Positions 32,833 through 40,558 of a stretch of DNA of 64,000 bases are shown piece by piece. The notes beneath the pieces were generated by a model. That model was not told the DNA's origin. It did no database searches and was given only the letters and a program-made list of their open reading frames with translations. The stretch comes from Crossiella sp. S99.2 (GTDB lineage Bacteria; Actinomycetota; Actinomycetes; Mycobacteriales; Pseudonocardiaceae). Each line of letters opens with the position of its first letter. The stretch's first letter is position 1. Position numbers and translations under genes: made by a program. The DNA is taken from contig NZ_JALMDK010000007.1 in NCBI RefSeq assembly GCF_023094165.1, positions 189,099 through 253,098 on the forward strand. Direction: 5' to 3'.

Positions 32833-34161
32833 ATGTCGACTCGCTTGAGCCGTCGTTCGCTGCTTGCCGCGGCCGTCGCGCTACCGGTGCTCGGCGCCTG
32901 CGGTCCGGATCCCACGCCACGGAAACCGGGGCCGGGCGGGGGACCGGTGCGGATCACCTTCTGGTCCTCACTGCGGGGCAGTCGCCAGGTGGTGGAGGCG
33001 TTCAACAAATCGCAGAACCGGATCTTCGTCGACTTCCAGCAGGTGCCCTCGGGCGGGCAGGGCGGGTACGCCAAGCTCAGCAACGCCGCCCGCGCCGGGA
33101 ATCCGCCGGATGTGGCCACCATCGAGTACCCCCAGGTCCCTGGATTCGCCATTGACGGGGTGTTGCGGGATCTGACCGGGTTGATCAGTGATCGGCTGCG
33201 GGCCAAGTTGCTGCCGCAGGCCTGGGGGCTGACCACGTTCGAGAACCGGGTGTTCACGGTGCCGCTGGACGTCGAGCCGATGGTGCTGCACTACCGGGCC
33301 GACCTGTTCGCCCAGCACAACCTCGCCGTGCCGCGCACCTGGGGCGAGTTCGCCGAACTGGCCAGGGTAGCCCGCCGGCTGCCGGGGGACCGGCGGCTGG
33401 TGCTGTTCGCCACCGACGGCGGCGCGCAGTTCGCCGGGTTCTCCTGGCAGGCGGGGGCGCAGTGGTTCAGCACCACCGGCGGCGCCTGGAACGTCTCCAT
33501 CGCCGACGAGCCCACCCGGCGGGTCGCCGCCTACTGGCAGCAGCTCATCGATGAGCAGCTGGTCCACACCAACGCCGCGGACAGCACGCACGCCGACGCC
33601 CAGATCGGGCAGGGCCGGGTGCTGACCCGGCTCACCGGCGCCTGGGACGCGGGTGCGCAGATGAACGCCCGGCCGGGGCAGAAGGGGCTGTGGAAGATCG
33701 CGCCCATGCCGCAGTGGGACGGCGTGACCAAGGAGTCCGTTGCCACGCACGGGGGATCCACTTTCGCGGTCACTCAGGCAAGCGCTTTCCCAGAGGCGGC
33801 GATGGAGTTCATCGAGTGGCAGGTCTCGCACCCGGATTCCTTGCGCGCCAGGCTGTCCAGCGGCACCAGCAGCCAGTACCCGGCCGCGTCCGCGCTGGTG
33901 GAGGTGGGCAGCCAGGCATTCGACCGCGCCTACTACGGCGGCCAGGACATCTACCGGCTCTTCGACACCGAGGCCCGCAAGATCCGGGACGGCTGGACCT
34001 GGGGGCCGCGGATGACCGCCACGCTCAAGCTCATGCACGACGGCTTCGCCCGCGCCGGCGGCGGCCACGGCAGCCTCCTGGAGGCGGTGCGGGAGGCGCA
34101 CAGCGGAACCATGCCGGACCTGCGCGCGCTGGGCCTGACCACCACCGAGGTGACCGGGTGA
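32833..34161 (+). CDS. Sugar ABC importer substrate-binding lipoprotein (family 1)
   Basis: 442 residues from ATG 32833, with GGAGG 5 nt upstream. A twin-Arg-like start (STRLSRRSLL) leads to the lipobox VLGAC. The mature protein is a family 1 extracellular solute-binding protein: VRITFWSSLRGSRQVVEAFNKSQ, then PPDVATIEYPQVPGFA and TFAVTQASAFPEAAMEFIEW. It is first in an operon with two permeases, a dehydrogenase and a DUF2264 protein, all joined by 4-bp overlaps. The ligand is probably an oligosaccharide or uronic sugar, going by the neighbours. Confidence 0.92.
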   Translation: MSTRLSRRSLLAAAVALPVLGACGPDPTPRKPGPGGGPVRITFWSSLRGSRQVVEAFNKSQNRIFVDFQQVPSGGQGGYAKLSNAARAGNPPDVATIEYPQVPGFAIDGVLRDLTGLISDRLRAKLLPQAWGLTTFENRVFTVPLDVEPMVLHYRADLFAQHNLAVPRTWGEFAELARVARRLPGDRRLVLFATDGGAQFAGFSWQAGAQWFSTTGGAWNVSIADEPTRRVAAYWQQLIDEQLVHTNAADSTHADAQIGQGRVLTRLTGAWDAGAQMNARPGQKGLWKIAPMPQWDGVTKESVATHGGSTFAVTQASAFPEAAMEFIEWQVSHPDSLRARLSSGTSSQYPAASALVEVGSQAFDRAYYGGQDIYRLFDTEARKIRDGWTWGPRMTATLKLMHDGFARAGGGHGSLLEAVREAHSGTMPDLRALGLTTTEVTG

Positions 34162-35051
34162 AGCGCGGCAGGCTGGCCTGCGCGCTGTTGATGGCGCCGT
34201 TCTTCGTGCTGTTCACCCTGGTGTTCCTGCTGCCGGTCGGCACCGCGGTGTGGCTGAGCTTCTTCAGCGACGACCAGCCGGGCCTGGGCTTCGGCCCGGA
34301 ATCCACCGTGTTCATCGGCCTGCGCGCCTACCAGGCGGTGCTCACCGACCCGACCTTCCTCGGCGGCATGGCCACCGTCGCGCTGTACTGCCTGCTCTAC
34401 ATCCCGCTGATGGTCCTCGGCGCGCTCGGCCTGGCGCTGCTGCTGGACTCCGGCGCCGCGCGACTGCGGGCCTGGGCGCAGCTGGCGTTGTTCCTGCCGC
34501 ACGCGGTGCCCGGCATCATCGCCGCGATCATCTGGCTCTACCTCTACACCCCCGGCCTCAGCCCGGTGATCGATCTGCTGGCGCAGGCCGACATCACCGT
34601 GGACTTCCTCGGCGTGCGGACCGTGTTGCCGTCCATGGTGAACATCGCGCTGTGGAGCAACCTCGGCTACAACATGGTGATCTTCTACGCCGCGCTGCAG
34701 GCCGTGCCGCGCGAGGTGGTGGAGGCGGCCGTGGTGGACGGGGCCGGACCGGTGCGCACCGCGTTGCGGCTCAAGGTCCCGCTGGTGCGCTCCTCGATCG
34801 TGATGGTCTCGATGTTCACCCTGATCTGGGCGCTGCAACTGTTCACCGAACCCATGCTGCTCAGCCAGTCCACGCCGATGATCAGCTCCCGGTTCTCGCC
34901 GAGCATGTACATCTACGACGCGGCCTTCACCCGCAACAACTACAGCCTGGCCGCGGCCGCCTCGGTGATCCTGCTGCTGGCCACCATCGCGCTGTCCTAT
35001 GGCATCACCCGCTGGAGCAACCGGACCGCCGCCCGTGGGGAGACCGCATGA
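34158..35051 (+). CDS. Sugar ABC importer permease 1 (MalF type)
   Basis: 297 residues from GTG 34158, overlapping the binding-protein stop (GTGA). Six membrane helices and the cytoplasmic EAA loop EVVEAAVVDGAGPVRTALRLKVPLV identify a MalF/UgpA-type permease. No ATPase gene is in the operon, as is usual for actinobacterial sugar importers that share one MsiK-type ATPase. Confidence 0.92.
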   Translation: MKRGRLACALLMAPFFVLFTLVFLLPVGTAVWLSFFSDDQPGLGFGPESTVFIGLRAYQAVLTDPTFLGGMATVALYCLLYIPLMVLGALGLALLLDSGAARLRAWAQLALFLPHAVPGIIAAIIWLYLYTPGLSPVIDLLAQADITVDFLGVRTVLPSMVNIALWSNLGYNMVIFYAALQAVPREVVEAAVVDGAGPVRTALRLKVPLVRSSIVMVSMFTLIWALQLFTEPMLLSQSTPMISSRFSPSMYIYDAAFTRNNYSLAAAASVILLLATIALSYGITRWSNRTAARGETA

Positions 35052-35914
35052 GTGCCACCGATCTGCCCGCCGCGCTGCGTCCGCGGCTGTTCGGCCGGAT
35101 CGCGGTGAACACCGTGGTCGGCCTGTTCGTGCTCTACACCCTGCTGCCGGTGCTGTGGCTGCTGCTGGCCGCCACCAAGGACCGGGACGCGTTGTTCAAC
35201 AGCGAGGTGTTGTCGCTGACCAACTTCTCCTTCTGGCAGAACCTCGCCGACGTCTTCGCCGAGGACAAAGGGCTGTTCGGCCGCTGGTATCTCAACAGCC
35301 TGCTCTACGCCGGGGTCGGCGCCGGGATCAGCGCGGTGGTGAGCATTGCCTGCGGGTACGCCTTCGACAAATACCTGTTCCGGCACAAGGAAAAGCTCTT
35401 CGGACTGGTGCTCGCGGCGGTGATGGTGCCGCAGACCGTGCTGGCGCTGCCGCTGTACCTGATGGCCTCGGCCAGCGGACTGGTCAACACTTTCTGGGCG
35501 GTGTTCATCCCGGTGCTGTTCAACCCTTTCGGCGTGTACCTGGGCCGGATCTTCAGTCAGGGCTACGTGCCCGGCGAGGTGCTGGAGGCGGCGCGGATCG
35601 ACGGCGCGGGCGAGCTGACCATGTTCTTCCGGGTCGCGCTGCGCATGCTCGGACCCGGGGTGGTCACCGTGTTCCTGTTCCAGCTCACCGCGATCTGGAA
35701 CAACTTCTTCCTGCCCATGGTGATGCTCTCCGACCAGCAGCTCTACCCGGTCAGCCTCGGGCTCTACACCTGGAACAGCGCGGCCAGGGTGTCCCCGGAG
35801 TACTACCCGCTGGTGATCACAGGATCGCTGCTGGCGGTGCTACCGCTGATCGTGGCTTTCCTTTTACTGCAACGATTCTGGCGTTCCGGTCTGACCGCGG
35901 GGGCGGTCAAATGA
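35048..35914 (+). CDS. Sugar ABC importer permease 2 (MalG type)
   Basis: 288 residues from ATG 35048, overlapping the first permease by ATGA. Six membrane helices; the EAA loop is EVLEAARIDGAGELTMFFRVALRMLGP. It pairs with the MalF-type permease to form the channel. Its stop overlaps the start of the dehydrogenase gene, tying catabolism to uptake. Confidence 0.92.
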   Translation: MSATDLPAALRPRLFGRIAVNTVVGLFVLYTLLPVLWLLLAATKDRDALFNSEVLSLTNFSFWQNLADVFAEDKGLFGRWYLNSLLYAGVGAGISAVVSIACGYAFDKYLFRHKEKLFGLVLAAVMVPQTVLALPLYLMASASGLVNTFWAVFIPVLFNPFGVYLGRIFSQGYVPGEVLEAARIDGAGELTMFFRVALRMLGPGVVTVFLFQLTAIWNNFFLPMVMLSDQQLYPVSLGLYTWNSAARVSPEYYPLVITGSLLAVLPLIVAFLLLQRFWRSGLTAGAVK

Positions 35915-36921
35915 GCCGCCCGCGGGCCGTGCTGGCCATGTCGCCGGAGGCCGCCGAGGCCGTGCTCGACCCGGCGGCGCTGGCCGCCTTCGACCGGGTC
36001 TGCGACCTGCTCCCGGACGTGGTGCTGGCTGAATTCGGAACCGCCGCCGCCCGCGCCGCGCTGGCCGAGGCCGAGGTCCTGATCATCGGCTGGGGCTGCC
36101 CGCCGCTGACCGCCGAGGTGCTGGCCGCGGCACCCAGGCTGCGCGCGGTGGTGCACACCGGTGGCACGGTGCGCGGGTACGTGACGCAGGCGTGCTGGGA
36201 CCGGGGGATCGAGGTGTCCTCGGCCGCCGCGGCCAACGCGCTGCCGGTGGCCGAGTACACCCTGGCGATGATCCTGTTGAGCGGCAAGAAAGTTCTCGAA
36301 CGCGCCCGCGAGTACCGGGCCAGCGGGGAGGATCCCAGCCGGTGGCTGCGCACCTCCCGGTCGCTGGGCAACTTCGGTCGCACGGTGGGCATCCTGTCCG
36401 CCTCGATGATCGGCCGACGGGTGATCGAACTGTTGCGCCCCTACGACTTCCGGGTGCTGCTGCACGATCCGTACGTCACCGAAGAGGAGGCGCGGGAACT
36501 CGGCGTCGAGCCGGTGAGCCTGCCCGAGCTGTTCGCCCGTGGCGACGTCGTCAGCGTGCACACTCCACTGCTGCCCGCCACCCACGGCCTGGTCAGCCGC
36601 GAACTGATCGACTCGATGCGGCCGGACGCGATGCTGATCAACACCGCCCGCGGCGCGGTGGTGGACCAGGAAGCACTGGCCGAGGCGGCACTGGCCGGGC
36701 GGGTGCGGGCGGTGCTGGACGTCACCGATCCCGAACTGCTGCCCAAGCAACATCCGTTGTGGCACAGCGAGAACGTGCTCATCAGCCCACACCTGGCCGG
36801 ATCCCAGGGCAACGAGTGGGGACGGCTGGCCGAACACGCCGCCGCCGAGATCGCCCGCTGGAGCACGGGCGCCGGGTTCGCCCACCCGGTACAACGCGAA
36901 AGGCTGGACCGGCTGGCATGA
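35911..36921 (+). CDS. D-isomer-specific 2-hydroxyacid dehydrogenase
   Basis: 336 residues from ATG 35911. The catalytic set is Arg in NTARGAVVD, an acidic residue in DVTDPEL and His in ISPHLAGS, as in phosphoglycerate-dehydrogenase-like enzymes. In the NAD-binding motif the first two glycines are serine: GILSASMIGRR in place of GIVGFGRIGRR. Some actinobacterial members have a similar GASRIG form, so cofactor binding is probably kept. It would oxidise or reduce a 2-hydroxy acid released from the imported sugar derivative. Confidence 0.88.
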   Translation: MSRPRAVLAMSPEAAEAVLDPAALAAFDRVCDLLPDVVLAEFGTAAARAALAEAEVLIIGWGCPPLTAEVLAAAPRLRAVVHTGGTVRGYVTQACWDRGIEVSSAAAANALPVAEYTLAMILLSGKKVLERAREYRASGEDPSRWLRTSRSLGNFGRTVGILSASMIGRRVIELLRPYDFRVLLHDPYVTEEEARELGVEPVSLPELFARGDVVSVHTPLLPATHGLVSRELIDSMRPDAMLINTARGAVVDQEALAEAALAGRVRAVLDVTDPELLPKQHPLWHSENVLISPHLAGSQGNEWGRLAEHAAAEIARWSTGAGFAHPVQRERLDRLA

Positions 36922-38792
36922 GACTGCCCGAAGAAGACCGGAACCTGAGTCCGCACACCGGTTTCACCCGCGCGCACTGGGGGGCCGTGGCCGACGGGCT
37001 GCTCACCGCGGCCTGGCGCTGGGCCAGTCCGCGCGGCGCCCGCCTGGACCTGCCCGGCAGGCCCGCGCACAGTGGCGTGCGTTCCGACGGCCTGGAGGGC
37101 TACGCGCGCACCTTCCTGGCCGCCGCGTTCCGGGTGGCCGGGGAGCGGGGCGCCGACCCGCACGGCTGGCTCGGCCGCTACGCCGAGGGGCTGACCGCGG
37201 GCACGGCCACGCCGGGCCGGGACGATCACGAGTCCTGGCCGCTGATCCGCGATCACCACGTCCACGGCCAGCCCATGGTCGAGTCCGCCTCGGTCGCCCT
37301 CGGCCTGCGGCTGACCAGAGAGTGGTTGTGGGACAACCTGGATCCGGCCACCCAGGACCGGGTGGCGGCCTGGCTGCACGACGCGCTCACGCACGTGCCC
37401 GCGCCCAACAACTGGTACCTCTTCCCTTACACCGTCGCGGGATTCCTGGAATCGGTCGGCCGCGCCAACGCGCACACGGCGCGGGCCCGGACCCGTGCGC
37501 TGGAGCTGCTGGAGACCTGGTACCGCGGCCAGGGCTGGTACGCCGACGGCGACGGCCGCGCCTTCGACCACTACAACGGCTGGGCCCTGCACCTGTATCC
37601 GGTGCTGGACCAGCACCTGGCGGGGGAGCGGGACACCGTGCACCAGGCCAGACTGCGCGAGCACCTGGACAGCTTTTCGTTGCTGTTCGGCGGAGACGGC
37701 GCGCCAATCCACTTCGGACGGTCGCTCACCTACCGCTTCGCCGCCACCGCCGCGATCGGCCTGGGCGCGCTCACCGGCGACACCCCGCTCACCCCCGGCG
37801 CCTCCCGTCGCGTGCTCAGCGGCGCGCTGCGTTACTTCCTGGACCGCGGTTCGGCCACCGACGGCCTGCTCAGCCTGGGCTGGCACGGCCCGCACGAACC
37901 CACGCTACAGCATTATTCCGGACCAGGATCACCTTACTGGGCCTCGAAAGCCTTCGTCTGCCTGCTCGCTCCACCAGATCATCCACTGTGGACAGAGGTC
38001 GAACAGTCCGCGCCAGTGGAAGGCCCGGACCGGGTGCTCGCGTTGCCCGGCCCGGGACTGCTGGTGCAGACCACCAGGGCGGACGGGATCGTCCGGCTGC
38101 ACAACCACGGCAGCGATCACGTCCGCCCGCACGAACCCGAGTCCGCCGCCCAGGACGACCCGCACTACGGCCGGCTGGCCTACTCCACGCACACCGGCCC
38201 CACCGCCAAAACCAACCAGGCGGACAACCACTTCAGCGTCCTGGTCGACGGCATCCGCAGTGTCCGCCGCCGCATCCGGCCGCTCGGCGCCGGGACCGGG
38301 GACGGCTGGGGCTGGGCAGCCTCCTGGCATCGCCCGGTGTTCCCATCCGGCCCGCCGATGGTGCCAGGGCTGCGGGTGGAGAGCCTCACCGTGGCCAAGG
38401 GCGCCGTCGAGCTGCGAGTGCACCGGGTGGTCGGCGCGCCACCGGGAGCCGCGGTCGAGCTGACCGGCTGGGCCACCGGACCGGATTCCCTGGTGCACTC
38501 AGGATTGTCTGGGCTGCACGGCTGGACCGGGCAGGACGAGGTGCGCGCGCCACAGGGCACGGCCTACACCCCGTTCGCCACCCTGCCCCGGCTGCGTGGC
38601 GCGGCGGGCGGCACCACCTTGCACCTCGCGGTGGCCACCCTCAGCGGCGCACCGGAGGTCAAGGCGCTCAACGAGATCACCGTGGGCGCGGACTGGATCG
38701 AGCTGCTGTGGGCCGGGGACGGCGCCCGGCTGCGGATCGACCTGGGCGCACCCGTGCTCAGCGGCGAACCCGCGTTACCAGTACTGCGCTGA
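36918..38792 (+). CDS. DUF2264 protein, putative glycan-active enzyme
   Basis: 624 residues from ATG 36918, overlapping the dehydrogenase by ATGA. The N-terminal ~380 residues are a DUF2264 domain: SHTGFTRAHWGAVADG-like beginning, HHVHGQPMVESASVALGLRL, NNWYLFPYTVAGFLESVG and WYRGQGWYADGDGRAFDHYNGW. An alpha/alpha-barrel fold is expected, similar to unsaturated glucuronyl/rhamnogalacturonyl hydrolases. The C-terminal ~240 residues look beta-rich. No signal peptide is present, so it acts in the cytoplasm on the imported sugar. Function is inferred from context only. A terminator follows. Confidence 0.8.
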   Translation: MRLPEEDRNLSPHTGFTRAHWGAVADGLLTAAWRWASPRGARLDLPGRPAHSGVRSDGLEGYARTFLAAAFRVAGERGADPHGWLGRYAEGLTAGTATPGRDDHESWPLIRDHHVHGQPMVESASVALGLRLTREWLWDNLDPATQDRVAAWLHDALTHVPAPNNWYLFPYTVAGFLESVGRANAHTARARTRALELLETWYRGQGWYADGDGRAFDHYNGWALHLYPVLDQHLAGERDTVHQARLREHLDSFSLLFGGDGAPIHFGRSLTYRFAATAAIGLGALTGDTPLTPGASRRVLSGALRYFLDRGSATDGLLSLGWHGPHEPTLQHYSGPGSPYWASKAFVCLLAPPDHPLWTEVEQSAPVEGPDRVLALPGPGLLVQTTRADGIVRLHNHGSDHVRPHEPESAAQDDPHYGRLAYSTHTGPTAKTNQADNHFSVLVDGIRSVRRRIRPLGAGTGDGWGWAASWHRPVFPSGPPMVPGLRVESLTVAKGAVELRVHRVVGAPPGAAVELTGWATGPDSLVHSGLSGLHGWTGQDEVRAPQGTAYTPFATLPRLRGAAGGTTLHLAVATLSGAPEVKALNEITVGADWIELLWAGDGARLRIDLGAPVLSGEPALPVLR

Positions 38793-38831
38793 ATGTCCCG
38801 ATGGGCCACCAGCTCGGCCCGCCGGGACATT
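38792..38831 (+). terminator. Terminator of the sugar importer operon
   Basis: AATGTCCCG at 38792-38800 pairs perfectly with CGGGACATT at 38823-38831, and inner GGGCC/GGCCC segments extend the stem. It begins inside the stop codon of the DUF2264 gene and is followed by TGTCTT. Confidence 0.7.
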
Positions 38832-38905
38832 TGTCTTGAAACTTTCATGTTGAACCAACATGCTCGGAGCGCGATCGACCAGTGGCATTCAGTGAGGAGA
38901 AATCA

Positions 38906-39241
38906 GTGCGCGGTAAGAGGATCAGCTACGCCGCAGGGGTACTCGCGCTGGCAGGCTCGCTCGGCCTGGCCGCACCGGCCGCCGCCGACCCGGCCCACCC
39001 GGCGGGACTGCGGGTGTGGGAGACGATCCAGTTCTCCGGCCAGACCGAGCTGCACCCCGCGCCCAGCACCGCCTGCACCACCACCTCATTCGTGGTGCGC
39101 GCCGAGTTCAACAACACCCCGCACACCCTGAAGTTCTTCCGCAGCACCGACTGCACCGGCCACGCGATCACCATCCCCGCCAACGACCTGCACTCCTTCC
39201 CCACCTTCCCCGCCCGCAGCTTCCGCCTGGCGACCGGCTGA
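38906..39241 (+). CDS. Small secreted protein of unknown function
   Basis: 111 residues from GTG 38906, with GAGGAG 7 nt upstream; an in-frame ATG at 38882 lacks such a site. The signal peptide ends near APAAAD. The mature ~80 residues contain two Cys, in STACTTTSFVV and STDCTGHAIT, likely a disulfide, in a beta-rich context. I do not recognise the family. It is followed by copy 2 of the hairpin repeat and a convergent LacI gene. Confidence 0.7.
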   Translation: MRGKRISYAAGVLALAGSLGLAAPAAADPAHPAGLRVWETIQFSGQTELHPAPSTACTTTSFVVRAEFNNTPHTLKFFRSTDCTGHAITIPANDLHSFPTFPARSFRLATG

Positions 39242-39262
39242 GCGGTGCCGCCGGCCTCCACT

Positions 39263-39327
39263 GTCGAGTTGGCCAAAGTGGTACGCCCAGTTGGGCCAAC
39301 TAGGCGTACGACTTGGGCCAACTCGAC
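39263..39327. repeat. Convergent-junction hairpin element, copy 2
   Basis: GTCGAGTTGGCC at 39263-39274 pairs with the last 12 bases of the element (GGCCAACTCGAC, ending 39327). GTACGCC at 39281-39287 pairs with GGCGTAC at 39303-39309. Inside lies AGTTGGGCCAACT, itself a palindrome. Shares the GAGTTGGCC and GTACGCC words with copies at 3432 and 63224. It lies between the convergent stops of a secreted protein gene and a LacI gene. Confidence 0.8.
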
Positions 39328-39347
39328 GGCGGGTGCGGCACGTAGGG

Positions 39348-40343
39348 CTAGGCCGAGTCGCGGCGGATGAGTTCGGTGGGCAGGATCAGGGAGGTCGGCT
39401 GCTCGCCGTTGATCAGGCGGATCAGCATCCGGGTCATTTCCCGGCCCAGCGCCTCGATCGGCTGGCGGATGGTGGTCAGCGTGGGCTGGGTGTGTTGCGC
39501 GGTCACGATGTCGTTGAACCCCACCACCGCCACGTCCGCCGGCACCCGGCGGCCCTGGGTCCGCAACACGGTGAGTGCCCCGGCGGCCATCGCGTCGGAG
39601 GCGACGAACACCGCGTCCAGGTCCGGGTGTTCGGCCAGTAGCCGGGTCATCGCGGCCGCGCCGCCGGACTCGGTGAAATCGCTGTGCGCCAACCGTTTGT
39701 CGCTCAGTCCGGCCAGTGCCAGGGCCTCGCGGTAGCCGAGGTGGCGGGCCAGCGCGACCTGCTGGTCGGTGCCGCCGGTGATGGTGGCGATGCGCTGGCG
39801 GCCAAGGGAGAGCAGGTGTTCGGTGGCCAGCCGGGCGCCACCGCGGTTGTCCGCGTCCACGTAGTGCCGCGGGGTGTGGCCCAGTGGCTGGCCGCCGTGC
39901 ACGACCGGCAAACCGCTGTCCGCGGCGAGTTTGCTCAGCGGATCGTGTTCGCGCAAGGCCAGCAGCAGCACGCCGTCGGCGGCGTGCAGCACCCTGGTGA
40001 ACCGGTCCTGGCCGCGCTGGGAGGCAGCCAATACCAGCAGCAGTTGCAGGTCGGTTTCCTCGATCACCGCGTTCACTCCGGTGATCACCTCGGCGAAGAA
40101 CAGGTTCGCGGTCAGCGCCGGATCCTCGCTGGAGATGGCCAGTACCACCGCGCCACGCCGCCGCGCGGCCAGGGAACGCGCGGCGGTGTTGGGCACGTAG
40201 CCCAGTTCCTCGATCGCCCGCTCCACCGCCTGACGCGCCTTCTGGCTGACGTGCTGGGCGTTGTTGAGCACCCGGGACACCGTGCCGGTGGACACGCCCG
40301 CGCGCTGGGCCACCGCGTCCAGGGTGGGTGGCCGCTCGGTCAT
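39348..40343 (-). CDS. LacI-family regulator, likely of the cellulase genes
   Basis: 331 residues from ATG 40343. The N-terminal HTH and hinge are complete: TLDAVAQRAGVSTGTVSRVLN and ARSLAARRRGAV. The sensor domain has the usual DADNRGGARLATEHL and VPADVAVVGFNDI segments. It is divergent from the GH9/GH6 cellulase genes, and the intergenic region contains TTGGAAGCGCTTACA, close to the CebR-type operator found before actinobacterial cellulose genes. A cello-oligosaccharide-responsive repressor is the best guess. Confidence 0.92.
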   Translation of the reverse strand: MTERPPTLDAVAQRAGVSTGTVSRVLNNAQHVSQKARQAVERAIEELGYVPNTAARSLAARRRGAVVLAISSEDPALTANLFFAEVITGVNAVIEETDLQLLLVLAASQRGQDRFTRVLHAADGVLLLALREHDPLSKLAADSGLPVVHGGQPLGHTPRHYVDADNRGGARLATEHLLSLGRQRIATITGGTDQQVALARHLGYREALALAGLSDKRLAHSDFTESGGAAAMTRLLAEHPDLDAVFVASDAMAAGALTVLRTQGRRVPADVAVVGFNDIVTAQHTQPTLTTIRQPIEALGREMTRMLIRLINGEQPTSLILPTELIRRDSA

Positions 40344-40445
40344 GGATCGGACCCCATCAGTCGGTCTAACTGAAGCGATAACAGGATTACACGGTGCCGT
40401 CTAGCTGCGGTGACGCCGTCGCTAGAGCCGGAGTGCAGGGTGGAA

Positions 40446-40460
40446 TTGGAAGCGCTTACA
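40446..40460. promoter_or_regulatory. LacI-type operator upstream of the cellulase genes
   Basis: TTGGAAGCGCTTACA has the central AAGCGCTT of LacI operators with imperfect outer arms. It lies 103 bp from the LacI start and 99 bp before the GH9 start. TTGACA at 40473-40478 could be the -35 element of the cellulase promoter, which would put the operator just upstream of it. Confidence 0.55.
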
Positions 40461-40558
40461 GCAGCGTAACCGTTGACAGCCGCGGCCGCCAGGGTCGACC
40501 ATTCGGCACTGACGCCGTGCTGTGCCGGGACCCCTGCCGACCCGAGAGGTCCCCCGGT

